Assembly: GCA_028023455.1 (NCBI GenBank)
Contig: JAQFVV010006313.1
Coordinates: forward strand, 539,519-603,518
DNA: 64,000 nt
Reading direction: 5' to 3'
From: Epiperipatus broadwayi
Lineage: Eukaryota > Onychophora > Udeonychophora > Euonychophora > Peripatidae
Below the pieces are notes generated by a model that worked only from the letters and a program-made list of their open reading frames with translations, was not told the origin of the DNA and made no database searches. The translations under genes were made by a program, and so were the position numbers. Below, piece by piece: positions 36,329 to 47,959 of this stretch. The stretch's first letter is position 1; the number at the start of each line of letters is the position of its first letter.

Positions 36329-36473
36329 AGTGGATATGTATATACATCAAATAAAGTTTTTGAAAAAAAAAGAAGTGTTTTAATAATAGAATTATATGCT
36401 TATATGTAATGTATATTTTAAAAAGAAAAAAAGGATTGAGGCTTGATTAGAAACAGAAGTAAATGGATTTGTC

Positions 36474-36486
36474 ACAATAATGATGC
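36474..36486. repeat. 13-bp target-site duplication, right copy
   Basis: Exact repeat of 34015-34027. Confidence 0.88.
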
Positions 36487-38205
36487 ATTAAAAAAGATTG
36501 AATATTTCAAATTTTGTAAAGTGATGTGAGAAAGAGTTGAAAATAATATAATAAAGTATAATTGTGAACTAGCAATGAAATCTATAGAATAGAATAAAAG
36601 TCTAAAGAGTGTAAAACAACATTTTGGTAATGGTAGGAACTTTATATCTGCAATAAGAAAAAAAAGATGGCATTATTACTAAAAAGAGAGATGACATCAT
36701 GAAATGTGTAAAAGACTTCTATCAAGAATTATATAGTAATAAAGAACAAGTGCCTCCTATACCTATTATATCTTCCAAATTATCCAGAATTTTGAATGAG
36801 AAAGTGAGACGTGCAATTAAATTTATGAAGAAAGTGAATCCTCCAGTTAATTATGGAATTATAATTGATATATTAAAAGAAGCAGGTGAAGAAATAGAAT
36901 TTTTTTTAGCAAAGTTATATACTAAATGTCTAAATGATAAAGATGTACCAGATGATTGGAAGAATTCAGTATTAATATTAATATTTAAAAAAAGGTGATA
37001 AAGAAGATATTAGAAATTACATACCTATCAGTCTTTTATCAGTTTTTTTTTGCAAAATTTTTACTAAGATAATTACAACTTGTCTACAGAAAACACTGGA
37101 TTTCCACCAAACAAGAAAACAAGCTGGATTTAAAAATGGTTTTAGTACAGTAGATCATATCCAGGTATTGACAGAAATTATAGAAAAGACAAATAAATAT
37201 GAGTTGCCATTATGTTTAGGATTTGTAGACTATGAAAAGGCATTTGATTCTATAAACATTTCTTCAGTGATTAAAGGATTGGATCATCAAAGTGTACATC
37301 CAGGATATTGTCATATTTTAAAGAATATTTATAAAAATGCAACAGCAACAAGTATATTACATAATGATAGTAGTAAAATCAACATTGAAAAGGGTGTAAG
37401 ACAGGGTGACTCCATATCTCCAAATCTTTTTACAGCAGTGCTGCAAGAAGTATTTTGTTGATTATTAATGGGAAGCTAAAAGAGTGAAAGTGAATGGAGA
37501 TTATTTAAGTCATTTAGATTTTGCAGATGATGTAGGTGTTTTTGCAAATAATGCTTTAGAGCTACAGGAAATGCTGCAGGAGTTATTATGATGATGAATG
37601 TAGGAAAGTATGACTAAAGATAAATGTTAAAAAGTCTAATATAATGTTTAATAGATTTTCCCAAAATATAAAAATAAAGATTGATTATGAAGAGTTAGAA
37701 TAAGTTAACAATTACAAATACCTTGGTCAGATTATTAATACAGATGGAAATATAATGGATGAAATTAATCATAGAATTAAACTTGGTTCGAGTGCTTTTG
37801 GTAGAAATAACTTGATACTAAAATGAAATATACCTACATGTTTGAAAAGGAATGTTTTAATAAATGTGTTTTGCCCGCTTGTTGGGAGTAACAAGAATTG
37901 ATTGAAAATGTAATATGTGGGTAAGAGAACAAACAGGTGTTACTGACCTCATTGAAAAAAATTAAAAGACTGAAGTGGAGTTGGACTGGACATATTGTGA
38001 GAATAGATGATAATAGATGGTCAATTACAATTTTAAACTGAATTCCAAGAGATTGTAAAAGATCCAGAAAAAGACAACATGTGACATGGATGGATGAAAT
38101 AAGAAAGTGTGCAGGGGTGATGTGGAGAAGAGAAGCTAAAAATAGAAAAAGATGGATTGAACTTGGAGAGACTTTCTTCCTGCAGTGGTTTGTTAATGTT
38201 TGATG
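36487..38205 (+). pseudogene. RTE reverse transcriptase and C-terminal tail
   Basis: The open piece 36699-36998 has VRRAIKFMKKVNPPVNYGII and DDWKNSVLILIFKK. After a frameshift come IRNYIPISLLS and the piece 37168-37461 with GFVDYEKAFDSIN (first catalytic Asp) and GVRQGDSISPNLF. The LDFADDVGVF box lies near 37508-37540. The C-terminal RTE tail includes LKWSWTGHIVRIDDNRW (about 37970-38020) and WMDEIRKC. Frameshifts and stops between these blocks make it inactive. Confidence 0.87.
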
Positions 38206-38222
38206 ATGATGATGGTGATTAT

Positions 38223-38809
38223 TTAACTATTTAAATTCGTAATGATTTTAAAGATATAATGACGTATAAAAATGAAATGAATCTCTTAGAATCATTTTAT
38301 TGTTAATTTGTGTGAGGTTTTTCTAAAATCTATGTATACATTTTCTGAAAATGTGGTTTTTATATCCTATTATTGTCTTGTTTAATACTGTTTATTATTT
38401 CTATCTATAAAACTGAAGAGTTCGTAATTTTTATAATAAATGATTTTAATCCATTTAGTTTGTATTTGTGAAGATTGAAAAATGATATCGTGTTAATTGC
38501 TTTATAATCATTTTAAGCATTTTATTTATTTTATGTCAAATTCTAAACCTAAAGATTTGTTTTATTGTGAATTGCTGGTTTCGTAACCAATTTCAGGATA
38601 GTTTTTGGAATTTTATGGTTTTATTAAATTAATTCGAAATAATCAAATATAAATAAATAACATTTATTTAACCATGAAATTATTAAATATTATTGGTGGT
38701 AGAAAGAACTTTGGTATATTAACTGAAAATATAAAACAAATAGAATAAATTCCTAATATCTATTGCATATACCTTTGTCATTGCAGATGTTGATATTATT
38801 AAATTATTA
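38223..38809. other. Gene-free A+T-rich region
   Basis: Nothing recognisable. Confidence 0.5.
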
Positions 38810-40015
38810 GAATGGACTTAAACTCAAGCTTTCAAGCTCCCTACAACTATGCATTCTATCTTATACAACCAATACACATAACCACAAACATGTGAAAAAT
38901 ATAAATGATCTCCAATATTATGTATTTAATGCTGAACTAGCACTCATCAGTTGGTGCAGATCACCATCTCTTGCACATATATACAATCAGTGCTCAGTTT
39001 ATATTAAGATAGCAAATTTTCAAATTTTAATAGACAAAGCTTCAATCTTTTTCATCCTCCAACTTTTCAGCCATCCATATCATTGAAAATTCAATGAAGG
39101 AACATTCTATTGTTGATGCCAATACTATTATTATATCCATGTTAACTTTTAAATCACTCTGAACCCTCACATATAGAACTTTTAAATGTCCATTTAAATA
39201 CACAGAAAAGGGATAGACATAATAACAGCCTGAATATATAATATTCAAATATAAGTATAAGGTATATAATAAATCTAATATAAGTAGAATGGACTTGAAC
39301 TCAGACTTTCAAGTTTACTATAGCTATGCACTCTGTCTTATATAACTGAAACACATGATCACAAACAGGTAAAAAAATAAATGATCTCCAATATTCAAAT
39401 TGCATGCTGAACCAATGCTCCATCCATTGTCCCTGATCACCATCTCACATATGTATAGACAATCAGTTCCCAGTTTAAAGAAATAACAAATATTCACATT
39501 TTAGGTGCAGAGAGCTTCAAAGTCTGAGTTCAAATCCATTCTAATTATAGATGATATACTTATATTTGAATATTACATATTTAGCCTGTATTCTATACAT
39601 CCCTCTTCTACATGTTTAAATGGACATATTAAGGTCCTATATGTAAGGGATCAGACTGGTTTAAAAAACAGCTTAAGTATGTCAATAATATTCACATTAA
39701 ACAAGGGATTTGAGTGTTCTACCATCAGATTTTTAATGATATGGATGGCTGATAAGTTGGATGATAGAGAAGATTGAAGTTTGTCTATTAAAGTTTGAAG
39801 ATTTGCTATCTAAATATAAATTGAGCACTGATTGTGTAAATGTGTGGGGGAAAGTGATTTGGACTAACTGATAAGTGCTGGTATAGCACAAATTACATAT
39901 ATTGGAAATCATTTATCTTTATCACATATTTGTGGTTATGTATGTCTGTTGTATAAGATAGGGTGCATAGCTTTAGGGAACTTGATAATATGAATTCATG
40001 TCCTTAATAATTATA
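38810..40015. repeat. Palindromic repeat complex (family P)
   Basis: The left arm (about 38810-39270) and right arm (about 39535-40015) are inverted copies sharing, for example, GATATGGATGGCTGA and TTTAAATGGACAT. The middle (about 39285-39530) is a second partial copy, direct with the left arm. Copies carry a B-box-like GAGTTCAAATCC next to GTGCATAGCT, suggesting a tRNA-related or Pol III component. No protein is encoded. A shorter back-to-back copy is at 46140-46235. Confidence 0.8.
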
Positions 40016-40419
40016 TTAAGTTTAGTATAGACAACATACTTATAATTGAATATTATTATTAAATTATGTATCTAGTAATCAAACAGGCTTCCATCATTAA
40101 ACAGTTGTATACCGTATATGTATATACTTCTAATTTATGTGAAAAATATCTTTTTATTAGATATTTGATAATTCTTAACTGAAAATTGTTTGGATATTTT
40201 TTGGTGGGAAGATAAATAGTTGCATGTTTCATGTATTTTTCAGGCAATTGTAAAATTGTCATTCAGCCATAGTGTTTAAACGAAAGCAGTGAAAATTATG
40301 TATCTCTTGTAGTTAGAGGCTAGCGTTTGATGATTATCAATTATTTTAATTCTATGCAAATTGTATAAAGTAAAGAATAACTACAAATAAATAATGTCAA
40401 TATTAAAAATAACATTATA
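40016..40419. other. Gene-free A+T-rich spacer
   Basis: Nothing recognisable. Confidence 0.5.
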
Positions 40420-40621
40420 CATGTAAAAGAAAAAAAGGAAACAATTGATTTAAAAATTCGACATATATTGAAAGATCAAATAGAATTATAAATTATATAG
40501 AAGTCGATTATTGGAAAATTAATGGCATGTCATTAAAAATAGAAATATTAGCTATTAAATGAAATAAAACATATAAAATAATTATAATTCAGATTTATGC
40601 TTAAATGTAATAAAGAAGGAT

Positions 40622-40662
<41 letters not shown>

Positions 40663-40668
40663 TTCCTT

Positions 40669-40704
<36 letters not shown>

Positions 40705-41228
40705 AATGAAATTTATTTTGATCAGATCATAAACATTATACAATTGTCAAGAAAATATTTTTGCTCGAAGTTAAAATAATAATAAAGTACTATGAAAAAA
40801 TTTAGTTATAATAGCAAAAATAAAAGTGCACATGAACAATTTAAATTTGCAAAGAAAGGATAAATTAGTCTATTATTATTAATATCATTTTAGAAAAAAG
40901 AAGGCTCATCTGAAATGGACATCAAAGCATTCACATGTAAATACATTAAAATTGAACTAATTGCTGATAAAGACAATATGGAATTTAAAATTTTAATGTT
41001 AGTAATAGATTCAGCATAATTATTAATCACTGAATAGTAAGACATAAGCAAGTATTATTACAAACAGAAAAAAATATATGCATGATAATATTAACATTGA
41101 ACATTACTAATATTGAGAAATGCTTCTTTAAATTTAATCTAGAATTAGAAAATTGTTTAAAAATATTATCAGACGTAGATTGCTTTACTAAAAACTGCTA
41201 CAAATATAATTGGCATCAAACGATTGAT

Positions 41229-41241
41229 TTCCAATAAATAT
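41229..41241. repeat. SINE target-site duplication, left
   Basis: TTCCAATAAATAT, repeated with one change as TTCCAATGAATAT at 41347-41359. Confidence 0.75.
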
Positions 41242-41346
41242 ATATTTTTTTCATGTGGCATAGAATCGGCTGGCAAGCGAACCCGCTAACCCGGGACAAC
41301 TGTTTGTAAGGCGGCTATGCTGACCACTCAACCACCAAAGCTTTAC
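41242..41346 (-). mobile_element. tRNA-derived SINE, short
   Basis: On the minus strand the element starts at 41346 with a tRNA-like head. The A-box-like TGGTTGAGTGG and the B-box-like GGTTCGCTTGC are correctly spaced for a Pol III type 2 promoter. GTCCCGGG lies before the B box. A short tail ends in A- and TA-rich sequence. A 13-bp duplication with one mismatch flanks it. It is not a functional tRNA gene because the acceptor stem and 3' half do not pair properly. The tRNA parent is uncertain. Confidence 0.75.
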
Positions 41347-41510
41347 TTCCAATGAATATTTGAATGAGAAAAAATCAAGGAAATAATAAAATGGAAATAT
41401 TTTTAAAAGACAGAATGCATAAGAAGTTGAATAAATGGATAATAAAAAAATGTAGACGAAAGTATCAATGGGAGTTTGATATAATAAAAAAAGTCATGAT
41501 AGCAATAAGA

Positions 41511-41574
41511 ATATGACGTGTGTACAAAATTTGCACATATGTTTTTATACTATTATTGCTACTACTGCTGTTAA
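41511..41574. other. Short junction sequence
   Basis: Unique A+T-rich DNA between the RTE relic and the trinucleotide array. Confidence 0.4.
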
Positions 41575-41588
41575 TTTGGCTGCTACTG

Positions 41589-41627
<39 letters not shown>

Positions 41628-41633
41628 CTCCTC

Positions 41634-41726
<93 letters not shown>

Positions 41727-41873
41727 CTACTACTACTACTCCTACTACTACTACTCCTACTACTCCTCCTCCTCCTCCTCCTACTACTACTACTACTACT
41801 ACTCCTACTACTACTCCTACTACTACTACTCATACTACTCCTACTACTACTACTCCTACTACTACTACTCCTC

Positions 41874-41969
<96 letters not shown>

Positions 41970-42060
41970 CTACTACTACTACTACTACTACTCCTACTAC
42001 TACTGCTACTACTACTACTACTACTACTACTACTAATAATAATAATAATAATAATAATAA
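41575..42060. repeat. Long (CTA)n array with CTC interruptions, ending in (AAT)n
   Basis: CTA/ACT units run to about 42033 with clustered CCT variants, then nine or so AAT units. All long open frames here (poly-Leu, poly-Thr, poly-Ser) are artefacts. Confidence 0.96.
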
Positions 42061-42066
42061 TTAAAC

Positions 42067-42124
42067 AGAGAGTGCAAACTTCTCAAGCACTTGTGACTAA
42101 GCGCTTGAGAAGTTTGCACTCTCT
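42067..42124. repeat. 22-bp-arm hairpin between microsatellites
   Basis: AGAGAGTGCAAACTTCTCAA at 42067 and its perfect inverse ending at 42124 form 22-bp arms around a 14-base loop (42089-42102). The sequence is non-repetitive and sits between two trinucleotide arrays. Confidence 0.92.
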
Positions 42125-42169
42125 CAGTTTAATTTTAATACAGTCTGTGCTTTATAAAATAATATTATT

Positions 42170-42327
42170 TACTACTACTAATATTACTATGACTACTATA
42201 TCGACTACTACTACTACTATTACTATGACTACTATGACTATTACTATTAATATTACTACTAATATTACTACTTCTATTACTACTACTACTACTACTAATA
42301 ATAATAATAATAACAACAACAACAACA

Positions 42328-42384
<57 letters not shown>

Positions 42385-42391
42385 CATAATC

Positions 42392-42437
<46 letters not shown>

Positions 42438-42470
42438 TAATAATAACAATAATAATAATAATAATGATTG
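42170..42470. repeat. ACT-, AAC- and AAT-type trinucleotide arrays
   Basis: Irregular ACT/ATT units (42170-42295), then AAT, a short AAC run (about 42311-42328) and a long AAT run to about 42465. Flanking frames are artefacts. Confidence 0.93.
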
Positions 42471-43100
42471 TTATGACAGAAGCTTTTCAAGTTTTAAAGA
42501 ATGAGATGGCATGTCTAATTTAGAATACAGAAAGCTTCAGAAAGTAATGGAATTATTATAAATATTTTTAATAAAAAGGATTTGTCAATTGGGAAATTAA
42601 TAGCAATCCAAATACATGGATAGTTATATAATAAAATTACAATTGATAATTGGACAAAATAGTTGTAATTTTGATATTTAAAAAATTTCATATGAACGTA
42701 TTATTGATTTATTATGTTATGATAGAAATAGCTGTTATGAATGACAATGTTGTGATATACAATATTTATTATTGAAAAGGAAATTTTCCATCTAAAGATC
42801 ATGACTTAATCACATCTGTTCTGGCACTTGGATTTGTTAAGAACATCCAAACAATAAATCATTATATAATTATATTTAAAATAAAGATAAAACCATAAAA
42901 TCAAACTGATTAAGTCACATTTCTTTATTTTTTTAATTAGAATTTATTGGTCAATTAGAAATACAATATAAATACATTATAGTTTAAGGTTATTAAGCAT
43001 TTCTATCTATGGTTAATCTTCTGTTTAAACCTCCATTAATACCTGGTTGGGCTTGAGACTGCAAGAGATTGTTCATAGTTGAGATTTCTTGGATTTTTTT
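42471..43100. other. Gene-free A+T-rich region
   Basis: No recognisable element. Its right edge is the abrupt end of LINE copy D. Confidence 0.45.
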
Positions 43101-45890
43101 GGGGGGTGGATTATTCAGGTTTTAGGCAACTGATAAATTGCCCAGGTGTCATTAAATATTTCCATATGAGCTCTATTCTGTCTCTTATCTTAATTTTCTC
43201 CATGATCTTACAAAATATAAGGATTTCATTATTTAAGTATAAAATTTTGAATCAAGAAAGTGAAAGCTGTTTGCTAATTAAAAAGGCTACACCCAAAAAT
43301 GCTGAGGTGGGGATAGAATAATGAAATGGATCAAATTCTTCAAGTAATTGATTGATTCAGTGATTGGCATGAGAATGGATTTTTGTCTCGGATAGACATC
43401 GTACATGCGTGAGCAAGAAGGCAATCCAGTTATTGATTGAGAACACCCCATCCAGGAATTTTAGACCTCATACATTACTGCCTTTAATTAGCAACTGTAT
43501 TGTGATAAAACATGGCCAAAGCAAAAGCAACTGTGGAATTAGTCATCCTGATCACCATTGAAATTTAAATAGTTGGTTTCCAGGATCAATGTCTATATTA
43601 TCACTAGTGATTTGATTGGATTGATATTGTATCACTCGAGTGCCTGTTGTGATTGATAGGCTGTTCTCATTCAAATATAAAAGCTCCATTTGATGAACTT
43701 GATTGTCAGGGGATCGGTAATCACCCCCACCTATTGATGTAAAAGTATTTTTCCATTTTTTATCTTTTTTATTTCTTGGTTTTGTTAGATTTGGATTTAA
43801 ATTGGTAGTTTTAGTTTGATAATGACTAGTATCTGAATTCAATGAGTTATTTTTATTCTGCTGAGAAACTATTTAAGTCTATTGTTTTCTGATTTATAGC
43901 TTTGATTTCATGGATGATAGAATGACTATTTACTTTTGTTGGATTATGGTTTGTTTGTGTTGTTTCTACCTCACTGGTTTTCTTGTCATCAGAGTGTTAA
44001 CCATCCAATGTGTTGTTTTCCCCAGTCAGCTCCATTTGTTCATCACTTTCAAAACATGTTTGTCCTGAGTGTGGTGAAAAGGCTTATCTATGGCAAGTTT
44101 AATTTTTTTTTCCATTAGTTGCATTTGTGATTTTTTTCTCTTGAGGTTTTGGCACTTTTCACAAATACATGCTGGACATTGTTTAATGAGGTGACTTCTG
44201 TCCCCACAGGGAAAACACTGAGGTAGAACACCACATAATGATAATTAAATTGGGCATTCTTTCTCTGCAATGACTGAAAAAATATCAAGTGGTGATATAA
44301 ATTTTGTAAAGGATTAATATGAAAAAAACATTGTTAGATAAGATTTTTATTGCTGAACATTTTGCTATAGAAATTTGAAAATTTCTATCTTCCCAAATTG
44401 ATCAAGTAAGTTTTGAAGATTTTGTTGTGAGAAATGGATATGACAATTCCTTGGCAACCAGTAACTTAGATTGCTTGATCATATCAATGTTAATGAGTAA
44501 TTTTCCATTTAAAGTATGGTGATTGTTTCTAAATGCTTGTCTTTGGAATTGATTCACAAATTCAACAATGAAATAGCATTTGTTTGGGTGATGGAGAATT
44601 CTATTGATTATGTTACTAAGGTTTTGATTCTTAATCATGGCAAAGTATTCATCTACTGGAAAAGTAAACAGTTGATGTTTTGTATTTGTGGTGGTTAAAA
44701 TCAGTGAGAACTCATTGTGAAAATGAGAAAAGGATTTACAGAGGTTGTGTGGTAATCTACCATTGAATTGTTCATTAATATTTTCATAATCTTTTAAATT
44801 ATAGTTGTCTTGTGTTAGATTTGGGTTGGTATTATTGCCTTCATTGTGATCCTCTATTGAAAAGTAATATTGGTATTCCTCATTGTCAATGGTGTTTAAC
44901 TATGCTGGTTGCTTTTGCTTGGTTAACGTGTTGGTTTTATTTAGGTTTTTTTGTAGTTATATTAGCATAAGTTTGGTTATTCTCATAGGATTGTGAATTT
45001 AGAACAGTGTGATTTGGTGTTTCAGGGTGAATGACTTTGTCTTGTGGTGAACTAGTCTTGGCCTTGATTGAAGTAATTCTACTAGTAAGAGAGATATCTG
45101 GAAAATTGATTTCCCTACAATTCATTTTTACAGTCATGTTTGGATTTGAATAGTGCCTTGATTATAGTTTTTATGAATTTCTTGCTTGCCCAATTTCCCC
45201 TTGTTTCTAGTTGATGTAATCTTATCAGTATCTACATCAATGTGAGGCATGGTTTTGCTACTATTTATATTATTAATTTCTTTTTTGTATTTTCACTTAG
45301 TCTTGGAATAATTTTAGACTTGACTAAAGTAGCTTCACTGTTTCCTGATAAAATACCCTTTGTGTTAAAGAAATTATTGAAAATATTTATTGAGAAAGTC
45401 AATATTTTTAGTGGAATTATTAGTGATATTTGAATTTTGTTATTTAAGAGAGATCTTTGTTTTTTTGACTATTTGTAAGCCTTGATTGATTGATTTTGAT
45501 TATTTCCAATGCAGCACCCTCTATTTTATTAGGCTTGTCTTTATAATCATCTTGAGAGTGGAAATTTTCAATGGAATTTCAATTTTTATTGGAATTTTGA
45601 TCTTGATGACAAATTTTTATTGATTTTTTTTTGTTCATTCTGATTAGTTGTCAATGTTGTTTAATTGCTCTTAATGACTTTACTTTTTTTCTGTGTTTTA
45701 AGCTTCAGTTCCATCTTTGTTTCATTTGGTTCTTGTTATTCTTGTGCTTTTGATTCATATACTCAAAATGCTTAGTCATATTTTAAAAGATTCTTTAAAA
45801 CAATTAAAATATGACTGTACCTTACCCTGCTGGCTCCTTTCCCTCACAACTCCCTCCAGAAAACTGATAATATTCTGGTTTTTCAGGAGT
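43101..45890 (-). mobile_element. Zinc-knuckle/APE LINE copy D, ORF1 and endonuclease start only
   Basis: Minus-strand order: N-terminal charged region (45137 to 44937), RRM-like middle (44638-44402), an intact CX2CX4HX4C knuckle (44176-44217), ORF1 tail (43842-43552), then the endonuclease start RGLKFLDGVFSINNWIAFLL and LSETKIHSHANH (about 43370-43480) and FLGVAFLISKQ (about 43290). The rest of ORF2 is missing. Loss of the 3' part is unusual for LINE insertions, which normally lose the 5' end, so a later deletion or rearrangement is likely. Confidence 0.72.
43552..45137 (-). pseudogene. LINE copy D ORF1 (zinc-knuckle protein)
   Basis: The knuckle reads CFPCGDRSHLIKQC with all four metal ligands, followed by PACICEKCQ, which may form part of a second one. 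The piece 44402-44638 is hydrophobic/basic with FIVEFVNQFQRQAFRN, consistent with an RNA-binding fold. Positions 44937-45137 give an N-terminal segment with YANITTKKPK. Frameshifts separate these parts. Such proteins coat the LINE RNA in the cytoplasm. Confidence 0.7.
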
Positions 45891-46139
45891 ATGAACTGAA
45901 GAGTATTTCACCTGTAATTGCCACCTGATGGACAACATCATATTTATTTTGCATAATATGTATTTGTTTTGCAAGTAGTATTTCAAAATTTCATGAAATG
46001 TTATAAGAATTATCAGATTAAAATAAAAAAAATAGATTTAAAGGTAAAATTTTAAATGAGTAAGAACAACCTTCAATGAAATTTTAATTAAAAGAATATT
46101 TAACTATAAGTATATTAACTATACTAACTTTAATGTATT
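45891..46139. other. Spacer
   Basis: A+T-rich, unrecognised. Confidence 0.4.
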
Positions 46140-46235
46140 TAGAAATGATTTAAACTCAATTTTCAAGTTCCTTACATGTATGCATTTTATTATATACAAT
46201 AGATCTGAGCTCAAATCCCTTCTAATTAAATTTAA
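46140..46235. repeat. Short back-to-back copy of repeat family P
   Basis: The left part is a minus-orientation end (reverse complement contains AACTTGAAAATTGAGTTTAA) and the right part is a plus-orientation end, GATCTGAGCTCAAATCCCTT. The centre of the palindrome seen at 38.8-40 kb is deleted, so two termini are fused. Confidence 0.55.
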
Positions 46236-46480
46236 AAAATAGCAAAATAGAGATTATTAATAATGAATAAAATTTAGACAAAATACATATAATATCATAC
46301 TTAAAGAGAATTAATCTTAGAACTAAATTTATGTGGAAAGTTTGATTAAAGTAAATTAATGTTAAAAATATGCCTCTTGTTTGAAAAAAAAATTATAATC
46401 AATGCGTTTTACTATTATTTAGTTATTAATTTTTGACTTGAACACTTAATAGAAAAGCAATATTCACACCTCAACATTGG
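46236..46480 (+). mobile_element. Old RTE reverse-transcriptase relic
   Basis: Resembles 37730-37880 of the RTE, with AGAATTAATCTTAGAACTAA and TATGCCTCTTGTTTGAAAA in the same order. Highly diverged. Confidence 0.45.
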
Positions 46481-47959
46481 GGTCAACAAGGAGGGATTAA
46501 ATATGAAATATAGTGACTAAAAATTTGAAATCATTGACATTATATAAAGAATTGAAAGTTGAAATATAGTTTGTTTTGATACTTTGTTTAAAAACATGAC
46601 AATAAACATCAAATAATATCTTAAAATGTTTTTAAAAGATGATGAATAACTTATAAACGAGCTAATTGTGTGGAAAATGTATGCAGTAAGAACAATGTTG
46701 GTGTTTTCTAAAAATATATGGATTGAAGAAATTAATTTATTTTCAGACCATAATTCTGAAGGCACTGGGTAAAATATTATACATACATTATATGACAACT
46801 AAAGCCTCTCCAAACTATTAATCTATATTCTGAGTTCAAAACAATTTCACTTTTTACTCTGATCTACAATCATAAGACTTATAAGAAAACTGGTACTTAC
46901 TTGAAGTTCAACAGAATATTTTTCTATTTGTAGAAGTTTAAATATAACCCATTAAACAGTCATTCATACAATAATCAAATCCCATTCCTATTCATTATAA
47001 TTCAGATAATAATCATCATTTTGCAGGAAACTATGTGTTTTATAATAATTCACAAACCAAATCTGCATAGAATCATTTAAAATAAATTTGCAAATAACAC
47101 CCATAATTTTTTATGATACTGCAATTAAAATCATCACAATATATTAATCTATGATAATAAAATCACTTTAGTTTATTCAAGCTTTATATTATTTTTGAGT
47201 TTGAAGTTTTATTTTTGAAGTAGCATTTCAAAATTTACTCTACTATATATATATATATATATATGTTTTAATTAATTTGCATAACGAGAGAGTAAGTATC
47301 TAGGTTGTGAAATGTTAAAAAATAAAATCAATGTTTGATTGTTATTTTTTCCATCAAAAACGAAAGTTAATGTCAATACAGTTATTATTTTGAGTCTTCT
47401 TTGTCTATGGGTTTTAAAGATTTTTTTTCTTTTTTTATATATATTTAGTTTAAAACAAATACACTTCAAAAATAATGTGATAAAGAACTCAATATTTAAT
47501 TCTACATAATTTCTTATACGAAAATCAAATATTCAGAACATAATGATATATATTATTACTGTATTTGGATATTAAATATTTAGGTTTACTATATTATACA
47601 CACACATATTTATATATAATATATATTTTTTCCGATTCTAGGTTTGTAAAATGGATTGTGAAATGTATGAATTCTATAACTATATTTCTTCATTGCATGT
47701 CAATATTAAATAGTAATATCTTTTAATCATTATATTTAAAACTATAAATCTTTTTTTATATTAAAAACAAATAATTTATTAAACAATAAAAAAAATGTTA
47801 CAATAGTTAAATTAAATCTACATGACTTTGAAGTAAACTGTCTTTTGCTTCTATGAAGCTACTCTGGTTCTAATCCCAAACAAGTTGTTTCCGAAATTGT
47901 TTATAAAAACAGTACCTTATTCCACGTGTCCTAAAATAAATTTGAAGGTATTAGCATTT
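46481..47959. other. Gene-free A+T-rich region
   Basis: Contains a TA run near 47244-47264. Open frames at 46517-46798 and 47272-47469 look like background. Confidence 0.5.

Larger units (their letters stand above)
34028..36473. mobile_element. Penelope-like element PLE-2, palindromic, inserted in the RTE
   Basis: A 2.45-kb insertion built from two copies of the PLE 3' half in opposite directions. The left arm (34028-35395) points minus and includes part of the RT. The right arm (35396 to about 36402) points plus. About 1.0 kb is shared between arms. Each arm encodes its own GIY-YIG domain and ends in a hammerhead-like region. About 70 bp (36403-36473) after the right arm match neither arm. 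The exact 13-bp duplication on both sides supports one insertion event. Confidence 0.85.
32733..38222 (+). mobile_element. RTE-type LINE, near full length, split by a PLE
   Basis: The 5' end GTGATTATTCATATAGTATA matches the start of the minus-strand copy at 60120. The 3' end with its TGATGATGATG tail lies at about 38195-38222. Removing the inserted PLE and one 13-bp duplication leaves about 3.03 kb, close to the 3.12 kb of the other copy. It encodes an APE endonuclease then an RT with the RTE-type C-terminal tail. Stops and frameshifts are present in both domains. Confidence 0.88.
40420..41510 (+). mobile_element. Old RTE endonuclease relic
   Basis: Aligns in order with the RTE endonuclease at 33115-34010. 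AACAATTGATTTAAAAA and ATAATTCAGATTTATGC (about 40588) match the region encoding the QIYAS segment. AAATGGACATCAAAGCATTC matches the later WTWKHPN segment. The tail at 41360-41500 resembles the post-endonuclease linker. Divergence is much higher than between the two long copies. TA microsatellites (40627-40660, 40672-40702) and a SINE interrupt it. Confidence 0.6.

Noticed and set aside
41273-41346. tRNA gene
   Set aside because: Pol III boxes are present, but the acceptor and T stems do not pair, and a 13-bp target duplication shows it is a SINE.
41465-42332. Long open frames of poly-Ser, poly-Thr, poly-Leu and similar
   Set aside because: They are translations of trinucleotide microsatellites in all frames. 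The same applies to 17926-18226 and to 42152-42490.
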